Positions 45,116 to 52,818 of a DNA stretch of 64,000 bases are shown piece by piece. Source of the DNA: JBCCGI01 sp039029355 (lineage in GTDB: Bacteria > Planctomycetota > UBA1135 > GCA-002686595); contig JBCCGI010000002.1 of assembly GCA_039029355.1 (NCBI GenBank), forward strand, positions 124,001-188,000, read 5' to 3'. The notes below the pieces were generated by a model, which was not told the DNA's origin, made no database searches, and worked only from the letters and a program-made list of their open reading frames with translations. Position numbers and translations under genes: made by a program. Within the stretch, counting starts at the first letter, position 1; each line of letters starts with the position of its first letter.

Positions 45116-45835
45116 CTAGAACTGCTCCTCGACGCTGTTCGACTTCATGCGGTAGATGCTCCGCACGTAGCCGTAGTCGTCGAGCACCTCGCCGACCTCA
45201 AACTCGCCCATGACGCGGACGGTCTGGAAGGGGAAGTAGTCGACCCCGCCCTCTACCAGGACCTCGATCTCGACCCACTCATCCATCAACGGCATCACGC
45301 CGAAGCAGCAGCCCGGCAGGTAGCGCGACAGGATGAAGCTGGTGACCTTCCGCTCCTCGAAGTCGACCGGGACCATGTAGCCGTCGAGCGCGGCGCGCTC
45401 GCCGTCGAGCTGCTGAAGGTGCTCGGGGAAGTCCGACAGCAACAGCGTCTCGTCCTCGATTTCGCGCAGCTCCGGCGGCTCGTACTCAGGCCACGAGATC
45501 TTCTCGAAGGTCAGGAAGGTGACGCCTTCGGGCAGGTCGGCGGGCGCCGCGGCCTCGGAGGCATGCCCCGACCCCGGCGACGAGTGGCCGCCGGCGGGCG
45601 GCACGCCGAGCGGCGGCTCGAGGCGCTCGGGCCCGGCAAGCAGCGGACCGCCGGTCGCCGGCTGCGGCGTCACCGGGTTGCCGGGCATGCCAGAGTCCAT
45701 CGAGGTGCCCATCGGCGCTCCGAGCGGAGCGCCGTGGATGGCCCGGGCGGTGACGTCCATGAACTCCTCGTCGCCTTCGGAGCAGGCGGCGAGGCCGAGC
45801 GGGAGCAGAAGCAGGAGGAGCGGTCTCTGGCTCAT
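45116..45835 (-). CDS. DUF3299 domain lipoprotein
   Basis: This 239-residue protein has a lipobox ('LPLGLAACSE', Cys18), a Gly/Pro/Met-rich linker of about 80 residues ('GAPLGAPMGTSMDSGMPG') and a C-terminal DUF3299 domain ('LDGERAALDGYMVPVDFEE', 'FILSRYLPGCCFGVMPLMDEWVE', 'VRVMGEFEVGEVLDDYGYVRSIYRMKS'). It is a paralogue of the next gene, with a Cys pair at the equivalent place ('GCCF'). It is probably anchored in the envelope. The Met-rich linker could hint at copper or another soft metal, which is speculative. It is the first gene of a minus-strand set running to the phosphodiesterase. Confidence 0.83.
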   Translation of the reverse strand: MSQRPLLLLLLPLGLAACSEGDEEFMDVTARAIHGAPLGAPMGTSMDSGMPGNPVTPQPATGGPLLAGPERLEPPLGVPPAGGHSSPGSGHASEAAAPADLPEGVTFLTFEKISWPEYEPPELREIEDETLLLSDFPEHLQQLDGERAALDGYMVPVDFEERKVTSFILSRYLPGCCFGVMPLMDEWVEIEVLVEGGVDYFPFQTVRVMGEFEVGEVLDDYGYVRSIYRMKSNSVEEQF

Positions 45836-45904
45836 AGCGGGAAGATAGAGGATAGCGGAGATTCTGGAATCGTCTCCATCCCCGATCCTTCCTGAGCCCG
45901 ACCC

Positions 45905-45930
45905 GGCCCCAAAGTGAACGGAGCGGGGCC
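45905..45930 (-). terminator. Hairpin between the ABC permease and DUF3299 genes
   Basis: GGCCCC (45905-45910) pairs with GGGGCC (45925-45930) over a 14-nt loop, 11 nt past the permease stop. It has no T-run. It suggests that the ABC unit and the DUF3299 unit may be separate transcripts despite sharing a strand. Confidence 0.3.
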
Positions 45931-45940
45931 TATCCCGGCC

Positions 45941-47203
45941 TCAGGAGGCGGGAAGCAGGTTCGAGGCCACGTCGGTCGCATAGGCTTTGTAAGCCGGCAG
46001 GCAGCCCGCCAGCGCTCCGAGGAGCAGCATTCCGAGCGGCGTCCAGAGCAGCACCGGGTGCCAGGCGAACTGCTCGATCACCACGCCGGTCTGCTCCCGC
46101 ACGATCCCCGCGGCGGCCGCGAGGACCGCGAAGTAGAACGCAAAGCCGAGCAGGGCCCCGAGCCCGGCGATGGTGCCGGCCTCCAGGACGATGGCCGAGA
46201 ACACCGTGCTGCGCCGCGCTCCGAGGGCGCGCAGGATCGCGAACTCGCGCCGGCGCTCGTTCATCGTGTTGTAGAGGCTGGCGAGGATCGAGCCCGCCGC
46301 GACCGCGACCACCAGGTAGGCCACCATGCTCAGGATGCGGTTGACCCAGCCGAGCTTGTCGAAGAGCTCCGCCATCGAGCTGCCGATCGGCCACGCCAGG
46401 GTCGCGACCTTGCCCTGCCGGTTGATCAGGTTGTCGAAGTACATCCCGGTCGAGTTGCCGCCCTTGAACTTGAGCATGACGGCGCTGACCTCCTTGTGCT
46501 CGTCGGGAATCGCGACGCCGGACTCGGCCTGGTAGACCTCGCCGGTGCCGCGCAGCACGTGTCCGCCCATGCGGAAGATGCCCTCGATCGGGATCCAGAC
46601 GACGCGGTCGGACGGCGAGTTGGTCGGCTTCAGGACGCCGACGACGCGGTAGACCTCGTTGTGCTGCAGGCTCTCGTCGAACTGCAGGCCGTGGAAGGGC
46701 TGGATCTCGGAGCCGACGCGGAGCCCGAGGTCGGCGGCGACGGTGCTGCCGATCACCGCGTCGGCGAGCAGCGGCTCGAAGATCTCGCCGCCCGGGCGCA
46801 GCTCGAACTTCTCGCCCTCCTGGTACTCGAACTCGGTGAACATCTCCTGCGTCGTGCCGACGATCCGGTAGCCGCGGTAGTTGTCTCCGACCGCGTAGGG
46901 GATGGCGAGGTCGACGCGGCGGTCGGATTTGACCTCCTGATAGAGGCTCCAGGGGATGTTCCCCGGCGAGGTCTCCAGGTGGAACACGGTGTTGAGCACC
47001 AGCTGCAGCTGGCTGCCGCGCGCGCCGAGGACCGCGTCGAAGCCGACCGGGCCGCCGGCGAAGGCGCGCTCGCTCTGCTCGGCGACGACGAACACCGCCA
47101 TCACGAGGCCGCTTCCGAGCGCCGCGGACAGCACGGTGACGAAGGTCGACAGCGCGTGCTGGCGCAGGCTGCGCCGCACGATCATCAGCAGGCCGCCGAT
47201 CAC
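45941..47203 (-). CDS. ABC transporter permease, MacB/FtsX type
   Basis: This 420-residue permease has four predicted membrane spans in the MacB/LolE layout: one near residues 22-42, then a large periplasmic domain ('NIPWSLYQEVKSDRRVDLAIPYAVGDNYRGYR', a MacB_PCD-type region), then three C-terminal spans. I chose GTG 47203 because it overlaps the ATPase stop (GTGA); ATG 47185 is an alternative. FtsX-type permeases with a partner ATPase usually extract lipoproteins or export peptides by mechanotransmission rather than classic transport. The substrate is unknown, though the lipoproteins encoded downstream are natural candidates. Confidence 0.9.
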   Translation of the reverse strand: MIGGLLMIVRRSLRQHALSTFVTVLSAALGSGLVMAVFVVAEQSERAFAGGPVGFDAVLGARGSQLQLVLNTVFHLETSPGNIPWSLYQEVKSDRRVDLAIPYAVGDNYRGYRIVGTTQEMFTEFEYQEGEKFELRPGGEIFEPLLADAVIGSTVAADLGLRVGSEIQPFHGLQFDESLQHNEVYRVVGVLKPTNSPSDRVVWIPIEGIFRMGGHVLRGTGEVYQAESGVAIPDEHKEVSAVMLKFKGGNSTGMYFDNLINRQGKVATLAWPIGSSMAELFDKLGWVNRILSMVAYLVVAVAAGSILASLYNTMNERRREFAILRALGARRSTVFSAIVLEAGTIAGLGALLGFAFYFAVLAAAAGIVREQTGVVIEQFAWHPVLLWTPLGMLLLGALAGCLPAYKAYATDVASNLLPAS

Positions 47204-47886
47204 GCCGCACCTCCCGCGACCGAGGCCGCGCGGTTGATCTCCGCGAGCTCGACGCTGCGCTCGAAGCGGTCGAGGATCGCCTGGTCGTGGCTGACGAGCA
47301 GCAGCGACGCGCCGTGCTCGCTGCACAGGCGCCGGATCACGTCCAGCGCCTCCTGCGCCCGCGTCGGATCCAGGTTGCCGGTGGGCTCGTCGGCCAACAC
47401 CAGCTTGGGGCGGTTGGCGAGCGCCCGCGCCAGCGCAACGCGCTGCTGCTGCCCCACCGAGAGCTGGCCGGGGCGGTAGTTGAGGCGGTCGCTCAGGCCG
47501 AGCTCTCCGAGGAGCTTGGTCGCGAAGGCCCGGTCGGACCCCGGCCCGAACATCATCCCCAGCAGGACGTTCTCGAGCGCCGAGTAGCCCTGCAGCAGGT
47601 TGAAGGTCTGGCACACATAGCCGATCGAGCGGGCACGCAGCGCGTCGCGGCTCGACTCGGACATCCCGGCGATGTCAGCGCCGCCGACCAGCACGCGGCC
47701 GGAATCCGGGCGCAGGATGCCGGCGATGACGTTGAGCAGGGTCGTCTTGCCGGACCCGCTGGCGCCCCGCAGCGCCAGCTCCTCGTTGGCGCCGAGGTCG
47801 AGCTCGGGCACGTCCAGCACCGAATGGAGCTCGCCTTCGGGCGAGCGGTAGGCCTTCTTCAGGTCGCGGATCTCTAGCAGCGCCAT
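47200..47886 (-). CDS. ABC transporter ATP-binding protein, LolD/MacB type
   Basis: This 228-residue ATPase has Walker A 'GASGSGKTTLLNVIAG', signature 'YRPGQLSVGQQQRVALARAL', Walker B 'LVLADEPTGNLD' and switch His 'LLLVSHDQAIL'. The 'GNLD' variant and length place it in the MacB/LolD/FtsE branch that powers FtsX-like permeases. Its stop overlaps the permease start by 4 nt, so the two are partners. A 12-bp gap separates it from the K+ channel gene upstream. Confidence 0.95.
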   Translation of the reverse strand: MALLEIRDLKKAYRSPEGELHSVLDVPELDLGANEELALRGASGSGKTTLLNVIAGILRPDSGRVLVGGADIAGMSESSRDALRARSIGYVCQTFNLLQGYSALENVLLGMMFGPGSDRAFATKLLGELGLSDRLNYRPGQLSVGQQQRVALARALANRPKLVLADEPTGNLDPTRAQEALDVIRRLCSEHGASLLLVSHDQAILDRFERSVELAEINRAASVAGGAA

Positions 47887-47898
47887 GGGGCGCCGATC

Positions 47899-48420
47899 CT
47901 AACGCCGCTGCCCTCTCCGGCCCACGATGCGGTACTCACGCCAGTCCCGCTGCATCTCCAGGAACGCGAGGGAGGCCGACCAGGTGATCAGCCCGAGCCC
48001 CGCGATCGCCTCGGTGCCGCTGAGGATGCGGATCGGCCCCCGCGGGACGAGGTCCCCGAAGCCCACCGTCGTGAAGGCGGTCACGGAGAAGTAAACGCAA
48101 TCGAAGACCCCGCCGTCGGAAGGCCCTACCAGCACCCCGGTCGACGGCCAGTGGCTGAGCACCCAGAAGGCGCCGGCGAAGATCCACACCTCCACCATGT
48201 GCGCGGCCATCAGCGCGAGCATCAGGGCCACGATGCGCGCCCGCCGGCGCAGGCGCACCGCGGGCAGGCGCGCCGAGGTGATGCTCATCACCTCGTAGTG
48301 GAACAGCACGGAGAGCACCGTCGCGAGCGCCGAGACGAGCCCGACGATCGCGCGCTCGGCCGCGCCGCCGATCTCGGCGGACGGAAGCATCGAGAGATCG
48401 TTCGCGACGACGAGCAGCAC
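47899..48420 (-). CDS. Two-TM potassium channel
   Basis: This 173-residue membrane protein has the selectivity filter 'TTVGFGD' after a pore helix ('VYFSVTAFTTVGFGD'), the hallmark of Ion_trans_2 K+ channels. Hydrophobic spans precede it ('LVSALATVLSVLFHYEV', 'ALMLALMAAHMVEVWIFAGAFWVL') and follow it ('GTEAIAGLGLITWSASLAFL'). No RCK domain is present. The GTG at 48420 is the first usable start; ATG 48390 is possible. It is transcribed ahead of the ABC transporter with a 12-bp gap and divergently from a secreted propeller gene. Confidence 0.85.
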   Translation of the reverse strand: MLLVVANDLSMLPSAEIGGAAERAIVGLVSALATVLSVLFHYEVMSITSARLPAVRLRRRARIVALMLALMAAHMVEVWIFAGAFWVLSHWPSTGVLVGPSDGGVFDCVYFSVTAFTTVGFGDLVPRGPIRILSGTEAIAGLGLITWSASLAFLEMQRDWREYRIVGRRGQRR

Positions 48421-48602
48421 GCTGCACGGGATCCCACCAAAGCCGAGCGGCCGGGTCCAGCGCGCCCTTCCGCACGCGCACGGTTGCGAGCGTGGTTGGT
48501 TTGCGTAAGTCGGCCGGCCGGGGCCGAACCGGCGTCCCGAGCCCCTCTAGGCTCGACGCGACCGGCCGCGCTCGCCCACCCGAGAAAAGGAGTCCGCTCA
48601 CC

Positions 48603-49811
48603 GTGCCCAACCTCCGCCCTGCTCTCTCCGCGCTCGCCCTCTGCCTCGTCCACGCGCCGGCCTCGGCGCAGGGAACCGACGTCCTCGTCCCCGGCTGGTT
48701 CTCGAACAGCGTGCACCGCTACGACCCGTCCGGCGCCTGGACCGGCCCCTTCGTGGGGCCCGGCAGCGGCGGGCTGATCAACGCGCACAGCATCGCCGTC
48801 GGTCCGGACGGCAACCTCTACATCACTTCGACGGGCACCAATTCCATCCTGCGCTATGACGGCGCCACCGGCGCTCCGCTCGGCGTCTTCGTGCCCACCG
48901 GGCTCGCGGGGCTCAGCAACCCCTTCGACGCCGACTTCGGCCCCGACGGCCACCTGTACGTCACGAGTGGCTCGCGCGTCATGCGCTTCGATGGAGCCAC
49001 CGGAGCGTCGCTGGGCGACTTCGTTCCCTCGGGGAGCGGCGGGCTCAGCGCGGCAGAGATGCTCGTCTGGGGCCCGGACGGACACCTCTACGTCGCGAGC
49101 GCGAACAACAACTCGGTGAAGCGCTACGACGGACAGACCGGCGCCTTCATCGACACGTTCGTCACGCCGGGGAGCGGCGGGCTCGACGACCCGCACGGGC
49201 TGGCGTTCGGCCCGGACGGCAACCTGTACGTCGCCTCGTTCGGCACGAACCCGGTGCTGAAGTACGACCGCGTCACGGGCGCCTCGCTGGGAGCGCTCGT
49301 CAGCGCCGGTCCGCTCGCGCCGTCGGCGCCCCACGGGCTGATGTTCGGCACCGACGGGCTGCTCTACGTCGCCTCCTTCGGCAACGACCAGATCCGCCGC
49401 TACGACGGCACGACCGGCGCGTTCGTCGACATCTTCGTCACGAGCGGGAGCGGCGGCATCAACGCGCCCGCGGACGTGCTCGTGCGGCCCGAGCCCGAGC
49501 TGAAGCAGCAGGCGCCGCTCCCCGGCATCGCCGGCGGCACCAGCAGCATCACGGTCTACAAGGCGAACCCGGGCGAGCTGGTCGTCTACGTCTTCGGCAC
49601 GATCAACGGCCCGCTGCCGCTCCTCTTCTGCCCCGGGTTGCAGGCCTACATCCAGGACCCGGTGTTGCTCGCGAGCGCGACGGCGGACGGCTTCGGCGTG
49701 ACGAACGTCAGCGTTCCGATCCCGAGCTCGGCCGCGGGCCTGACGGTGCTGCTGCAGTCCTTGGCGCTCTCCAGCTGCAGGGTGTCGAACCTCGTGCGCT
49801 ATACGTTCTAG
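48603..49811 (+). CDS. Secreted NHL/YVTN-like beta-propeller protein
   Basis: This 402-residue protein starts at GTG 48603, with AAGGAG 10 nt upstream and a signal peptide ending 'APASAQ' (about residue 23). About six repeats of about 50 residues follow the pattern 'GPDGNLYITS...ILRYDGATGAPLGVFV..GSGGL', which reads as an NHL or streptogramin-lyase-like propeller. The last about 100 residues ('ITVYKANPGELVVYVFG' to 'VSNLVRYTF') are the recurrent C-terminal beta domain. No catalytic motif is evident; a binding or surface-structural role is likely. It converges on the peptidase gene at 49880. Confidence 0.87.
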   Translation: MPNLRPALSALALCLVHAPASAQGTDVLVPGWFSNSVHRYDPSGAWTGPFVGPGSGGLINAHSIAVGPDGNLYITSTGTNSILRYDGATGAPLGVFVPTGLAGLSNPFDADFGPDGHLYVTSGSRVMRFDGATGASLGDFVPSGSGGLSAAEMLVWGPDGHLYVASANNNSVKRYDGQTGAFIDTFVTPGSGGLDDPHGLAFGPDGNLYVASFGTNPVLKYDRVTGASLGALVSAGPLAPSAPHGLMFGTDGLLYVASFGNDQIRRYDGTTGAFVDIFVTSGSGGINAPADVLVRPEPELKQQAPLPGIAGGTSSITVYKANPGELVVYVFGTINGPLPLLFCPGLQAYIQDPVLLASATADGFGVTNVSVPIPSSAAGLTVLLQSLALSSCRVSNLVRYTF

Positions 49812-49822
49812 GCCAACGCAAA

Positions 49823-49857
49823 GCGGGGGCCGGCGCCGGGAAGGCGCCGACCCCCGC
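49823..49857. terminator. Strong bidirectional terminator hairpin
   Basis: GCGGGGG-C-CGGCGCC (49823-49837) folds onto GGCGCCG-A-CCCCCGC (49843-49857): 14 base pairs with a single C-A mismatch and loop GGGAA. It sits exactly between the stop codons of two convergent genes (49811 and 49880), so it should terminate both. Confidence 0.75.
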
Positions 49858-49879
49858 GTGGGTCGATCGGGCTCCGCGC

Positions 49880-51742
49880 CTAGAACAGGATCGAGGTCGT
49901 GCCGATGTTGGTAGCCGCCTCGAGGCCGAAGCTGCCGCCGTCGAGGGTGACGACCTGCGAGTAGACCGCCGCGCCGGCCAGCCCGCCCGGAACGATGATC
50001 GCCTCGTTGCCGACGCCGACCGCGCTGAGCGTGCCGGAGCTAAGGAAGACCCCGTTCGCCAGGAGATCGAAGCCGCCGAACGGCAGCGTCGAGTTGTCGT
50101 TCACCGAAACGAAGAGGAACCAGAGGTCGTCGGCGCCCGCGCCGAAGTTCCAGGCCACGGTCAGGCCGGTCAGGCTCGCGGCGGTCGCGCTCAGCAGCGC
50201 CGGGTCGGTCTCCACGTAGGTGAGCGTGACGGCGTTGCTCATCCCCACCGCCTTCTCGACGGTCACCGAGACCGGACCGAGAGCGGTCGGCGTCGGCGCC
50301 GAGAAGGTGAGCGTGGAGTCATCGACCACCGTGAAGCTGGTCAGCGTGGTACCGCCGACATGCACCGCGGACGTGCCGCCGAACCCGCTGCCGGTCAGCG
50401 TCACCTGGCCGCTCGCAAAGGCCGGAACCGTCATCGGCGAGAGACCCGAGAGCACCGCCGGAGACGAGAAGGGATCGAAGCCGTCGATCACCGTCTGCCC
50501 GGTTCCCAGCGGATCGAGGTGCGCCGCGACCTGGCCCCACTGCGTGTCCATGCGGCCGTAGAAGTCGTCGAACGGGAAGCCGCAGAACGCGGCGCCGCAG
50601 CAGAGCTGGCCGAGGAAGCGGCCGTTCGGGTCGTACAGCGGGCAGCCCGACGAGCCGCCTTGCGTGACGCCGAGATCCCACTGGAGGATGCGCCACTGCG
50701 TCCCCGACTTGACCGGCGAATTGTTGTCGAAGCTGATCTTCTTCGGCTGGCCGCCCGGGTGGTGGATCGTGACGGTGTTCGACGGGATCGCACCGCTGCG
50801 GTTCCAGCCGGCGTAGAACGGCTCGTAGTTGGCCGGGATGGTCGGGAGGATGCGGATCAGCCGGAAGTCCAGCCCGCTGCTGTTGGCCAGCAGCGTCGAG
50901 CCCTGCACCGAGAAGTTCGACGGCGCGACGCCCGAGCCGCAGGCCGGCTTCTGGTGCTTGAAGTGGAAGATCGCGTTGTTCATCGACCCGCAGTGGTTGG
51001 CCGACATGTAGAGCTGCGTGCCGTCGAAGGCCGTGTTGTTCAGCAGCGAGCCGCTGCACAGGCTGCCGCCGTTCAGGATGCGGGTCACGGCGCGGATCTG
51101 CTGCTCCCAGCCGACGCCTTGCGGGCACGCGACGTCGATCTCGCAGCTGCCGTCGGCGGGCGAGCTGCTCGACCCGGCGAGGATTGCGAGCACGTCGCGA
51201 TAGTCGTGCACGACGGTTCCGATGCGCAGACGGCCTTCGAAGTCCACCCAGGTCGGCTCGAAGTACTCGAGCGTCACGGCCTCGCCCTGCAGCGGCTGGA
51301 TCGCCATCTGCCCGTTCGGCTTGTTGTTCCGGTAGTTGTACATCCCGTAGACCGAGCTCATGTCGTCGTTGTAGACGTACAGCTCGGCCCCCGAGGGCAG
51401 CTCGTACTCCGAGAGGATGAAGCTGATCGAGTACGCGCCGGTCGACTCGACGCGCAGGCGCCAGACGCGGTCGCCGTTCGGCAGCGCCTCCCAGACGCCG
51501 GCCTCGAAGCCGAGGTCGACCTCGAGGTTATCGCCGAAGCGGAAGGGCCCCTTGCCCTGCTGCGCCGCGTCCTCTTCGAGCAGCGCGGGGACGTCGACCG
51601 TCCGCATGGTGGCGGTCGGGGCCTGGGCGGAGAGCGTGTGGTAGGTGCTGGGCGGCTCGCCGCCGTACTCGATCTGGGCGGCGGCGGTGCCGCCGACGAG
51701 GGAGGCGGCAGCGATCAGCGAAAGGCGCGCGATAGGAGACAT
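49880..51742 (-). CDS. Secreted trypsin-fold serine endopeptidase with IPT/TIG domain
   Basis: This 620-residue protein has a signal peptide ending 'GGTAAAQ' (about residue 22), a jelly-roll-like prodomain and a chymotrypsin-fold domain. The triad is His in 'YMSANHCGS', Asp in 'SSGLDFRLIRI' and Ser in 'GVTQGGSSGCPLYD'. Several Cys could form disulfides ('GSLCSGSL', 'QLCCGAAFCGF'). The arrangement resembles lysyl endopeptidases of the Achromobacter protease I kind. An IPT/TIG domain follows ('LSGLSPMTVPAFASGQVTLTG') and then the recurrent C-terminal beta domain. It is probably a surface or secreted protease. It shares a terminator with the convergent propeller gene. Confidence 0.9.
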   Translation of the reverse strand: MSPIARLSLIAAASLVGGTAAAQIEYGGEPPSTYHTLSAQAPTATMRTVDVPALLEEDAAQQGKGPFRFGDNLEVDLGFEAGVWEALPNGDRVWRLRVESTGAYSISFILSEYELPSGAELYVYNDDMSSVYGMYNYRNNKPNGQMAIQPLQGEAVTLEYFEPTWVDFEGRLRIGTVVHDYRDVLAILAGSSSSPADGSCEIDVACPQGVGWEQQIRAVTRILNGGSLCSGSLLNNTAFDGTQLYMSANHCGSMNNAIFHFKHQKPACGSGVAPSNFSVQGSTLLANSSGLDFRLIRILPTIPANYEPFYAGWNRSGAIPSNTVTIHHPGGQPKKISFDNNSPVKSGTQWRILQWDLGVTQGGSSGCPLYDPNGRFLGQLCCGAAFCGFPFDDFYGRMDTQWGQVAAHLDPLGTGQTVIDGFDPFSSPAVLSGLSPMTVPAFASGQVTLTGSGFGGTSAVHVGGTTLTSFTVVDDSTLTFSAPTPTALGPVSVTVEKAVGMSNAVTLTYVETDPALLSATAASLTGLTVAWNFGAGADDLWFLFVSVNDNSTLPFGGFDLLANGVFLSSGTLSAVGVGNEAIIVPGGLAGAAVYSQVVTLDGGSFGLEAATNIGTTSILF

Positions 51743-51808
51743 GGTCGTGTCGTGATGGGGATGGGTCGGGTGCGGCGGCGCCGCACGGAAGGCCCGAGGA
51801 ATAGACCG

Positions 51809-51836
51809 ATTATGAACGGCCTTTACAGGGCCGCAA
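51809..51836 (-). promoter_or_regulatory. Candidate sigma-70 type promoter of the peptidase gene
   Basis: On the minus strand TTGCGG (51836-51831) and CATAAT (51814-51809) are 16 nt apart in an unusually AT-rich spot, about 67 bp before the ATG at 51742. It has the same box sequence and spacing as the candidate at 35131-35158. Confidence 0.45.
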
Positions 51837-51906
51837 TACGCGCACGGAGCACATCGCGGCCCTTACGAAGCCTTGGCGTGGCTAGGAGGCAGTCCGAGTC
51901 TTGCTC

Positions 51907-52818
51907 CTAGGCAAGACTTTCGCGGACCCGAAGCAGGAGCGCCTTGGTGGCCAGGATCCCGTCCTGCTCGGAGACCTGCCCTCCCTCCCACTCGATGCCG
52001 ACGTAGCCGCGATATCCGGCCGCCGCGACCAGCTTCATCATGCGCTCGTAGTCGGTGCGCACCTCGTTGCCGGCCTCGTCGAACTCGTGCGACTTGGCGC
52101 TGACCGCCTTGGCGTACGGCATTAGCTCCTCGACGCCGAGATAGCGGTCGTACCACTCTCCGTTGCCGAGGTGGAAGTTGCCGAAGTCGGGCAGCGTGCC
52201 GACGCGCTGGTTGTCCGCCAGCTTCATCACTCCGGCGAGCCACGCCCCGTTTGACGAGAGCCCCCCGTGGTTCTCGACGATCACGTTGATGTCGTACGGC
52301 TCGGCCAGCGTCGCGATCGCGTTGAGCGAGTCGGCCGCCCGCTTCATCTGCTCGTCGTACTCGCCCGAACCCGCCGCGTTGACGCGGATGGAGTGGCAGC
52401 CCAGATAGCGGGCCGCGACGACCCACTTGAAGTGGTTCTCGACCGCCTTGCGGCGGCGTGCATCGTCGGCATCGGCCAGCGCGCCTTCGCCGTCGATCAT
52501 GATCAGCAGGCTGTGCACTCCCGCGTCATCGGCGCGCCGGCGCATCTGGTCGAGGTAGCCGAAGTCGGCCACCTTGTCGGCGAAGAACTGGTTCACGTAC
52601 TCGACCGCGTCGAGCCCGAACACCTCGCGCGCGGTGCGCGCGAAGTCCAGGTTGTCGAGCTCGCCGCCGCGGATCGTGCGGTGCAGCGACCACTGCGCGA
52701 GTGAGATCGAGTAGAGCTCACCCGTCGACGACGGAAGCGCGGCGAGGCGGGGCGTGAGAGAGGCGCCCGCGCAGGCGGTGAGCGAGGCGGCCAGGAAGTC
52801 GCGGCGTGAGCTGGTCAT
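51907..52818 (-). CDS. Sugar phosphate isomerase/epimerase-like TIM barrel, Tat-exported
   Basis: This 303-residue protein starts at ATG 52818 with a twin-arginine signal ('SSRRDFLAASLTACAGASL'). The xylose-isomerase-like barrel shows the conserved metal-site stretches 'INVIVENHGGLSSN', 'GTLPDFGNFHLGNGEWYD' and 'GYVGIEWEGG'. Related proteins isomerise or epimerise sugars, and some act as 3-keto-glycoside lyases or hydrolases. Its start overlaps the stop of the upstream propeller/ThuA/DUF1080 gene (ATGA), which links it to the same extracytoplasmic sugar pathway. A TAG at 51907 closes the operon. Confidence 0.9.
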   Translation of the reverse strand: MTSSRRDFLAASLTACAGASLTPRLAALPSSTGELYSISLAQWSLHRTIRGGELDNLDFARTAREVFGLDAVEYVNQFFADKVADFGYLDQMRRRADDAGVHSLLIMIDGEGALADADDARRRKAVENHFKWVVAARYLGCHSIRVNAAGSGEYDEQMKRAADSLNAIATLAEPYDINVIVENHGGLSSNGAWLAGVMKLADNQRVGTLPDFGNFHLGNGEWYDRYLGVEELMPYAKAVSAKSHEFDEAGNEVRTDYERMMKLVAAAGYRGYVGIEWEGGQVSEQDGILATKALLLRVRESLA

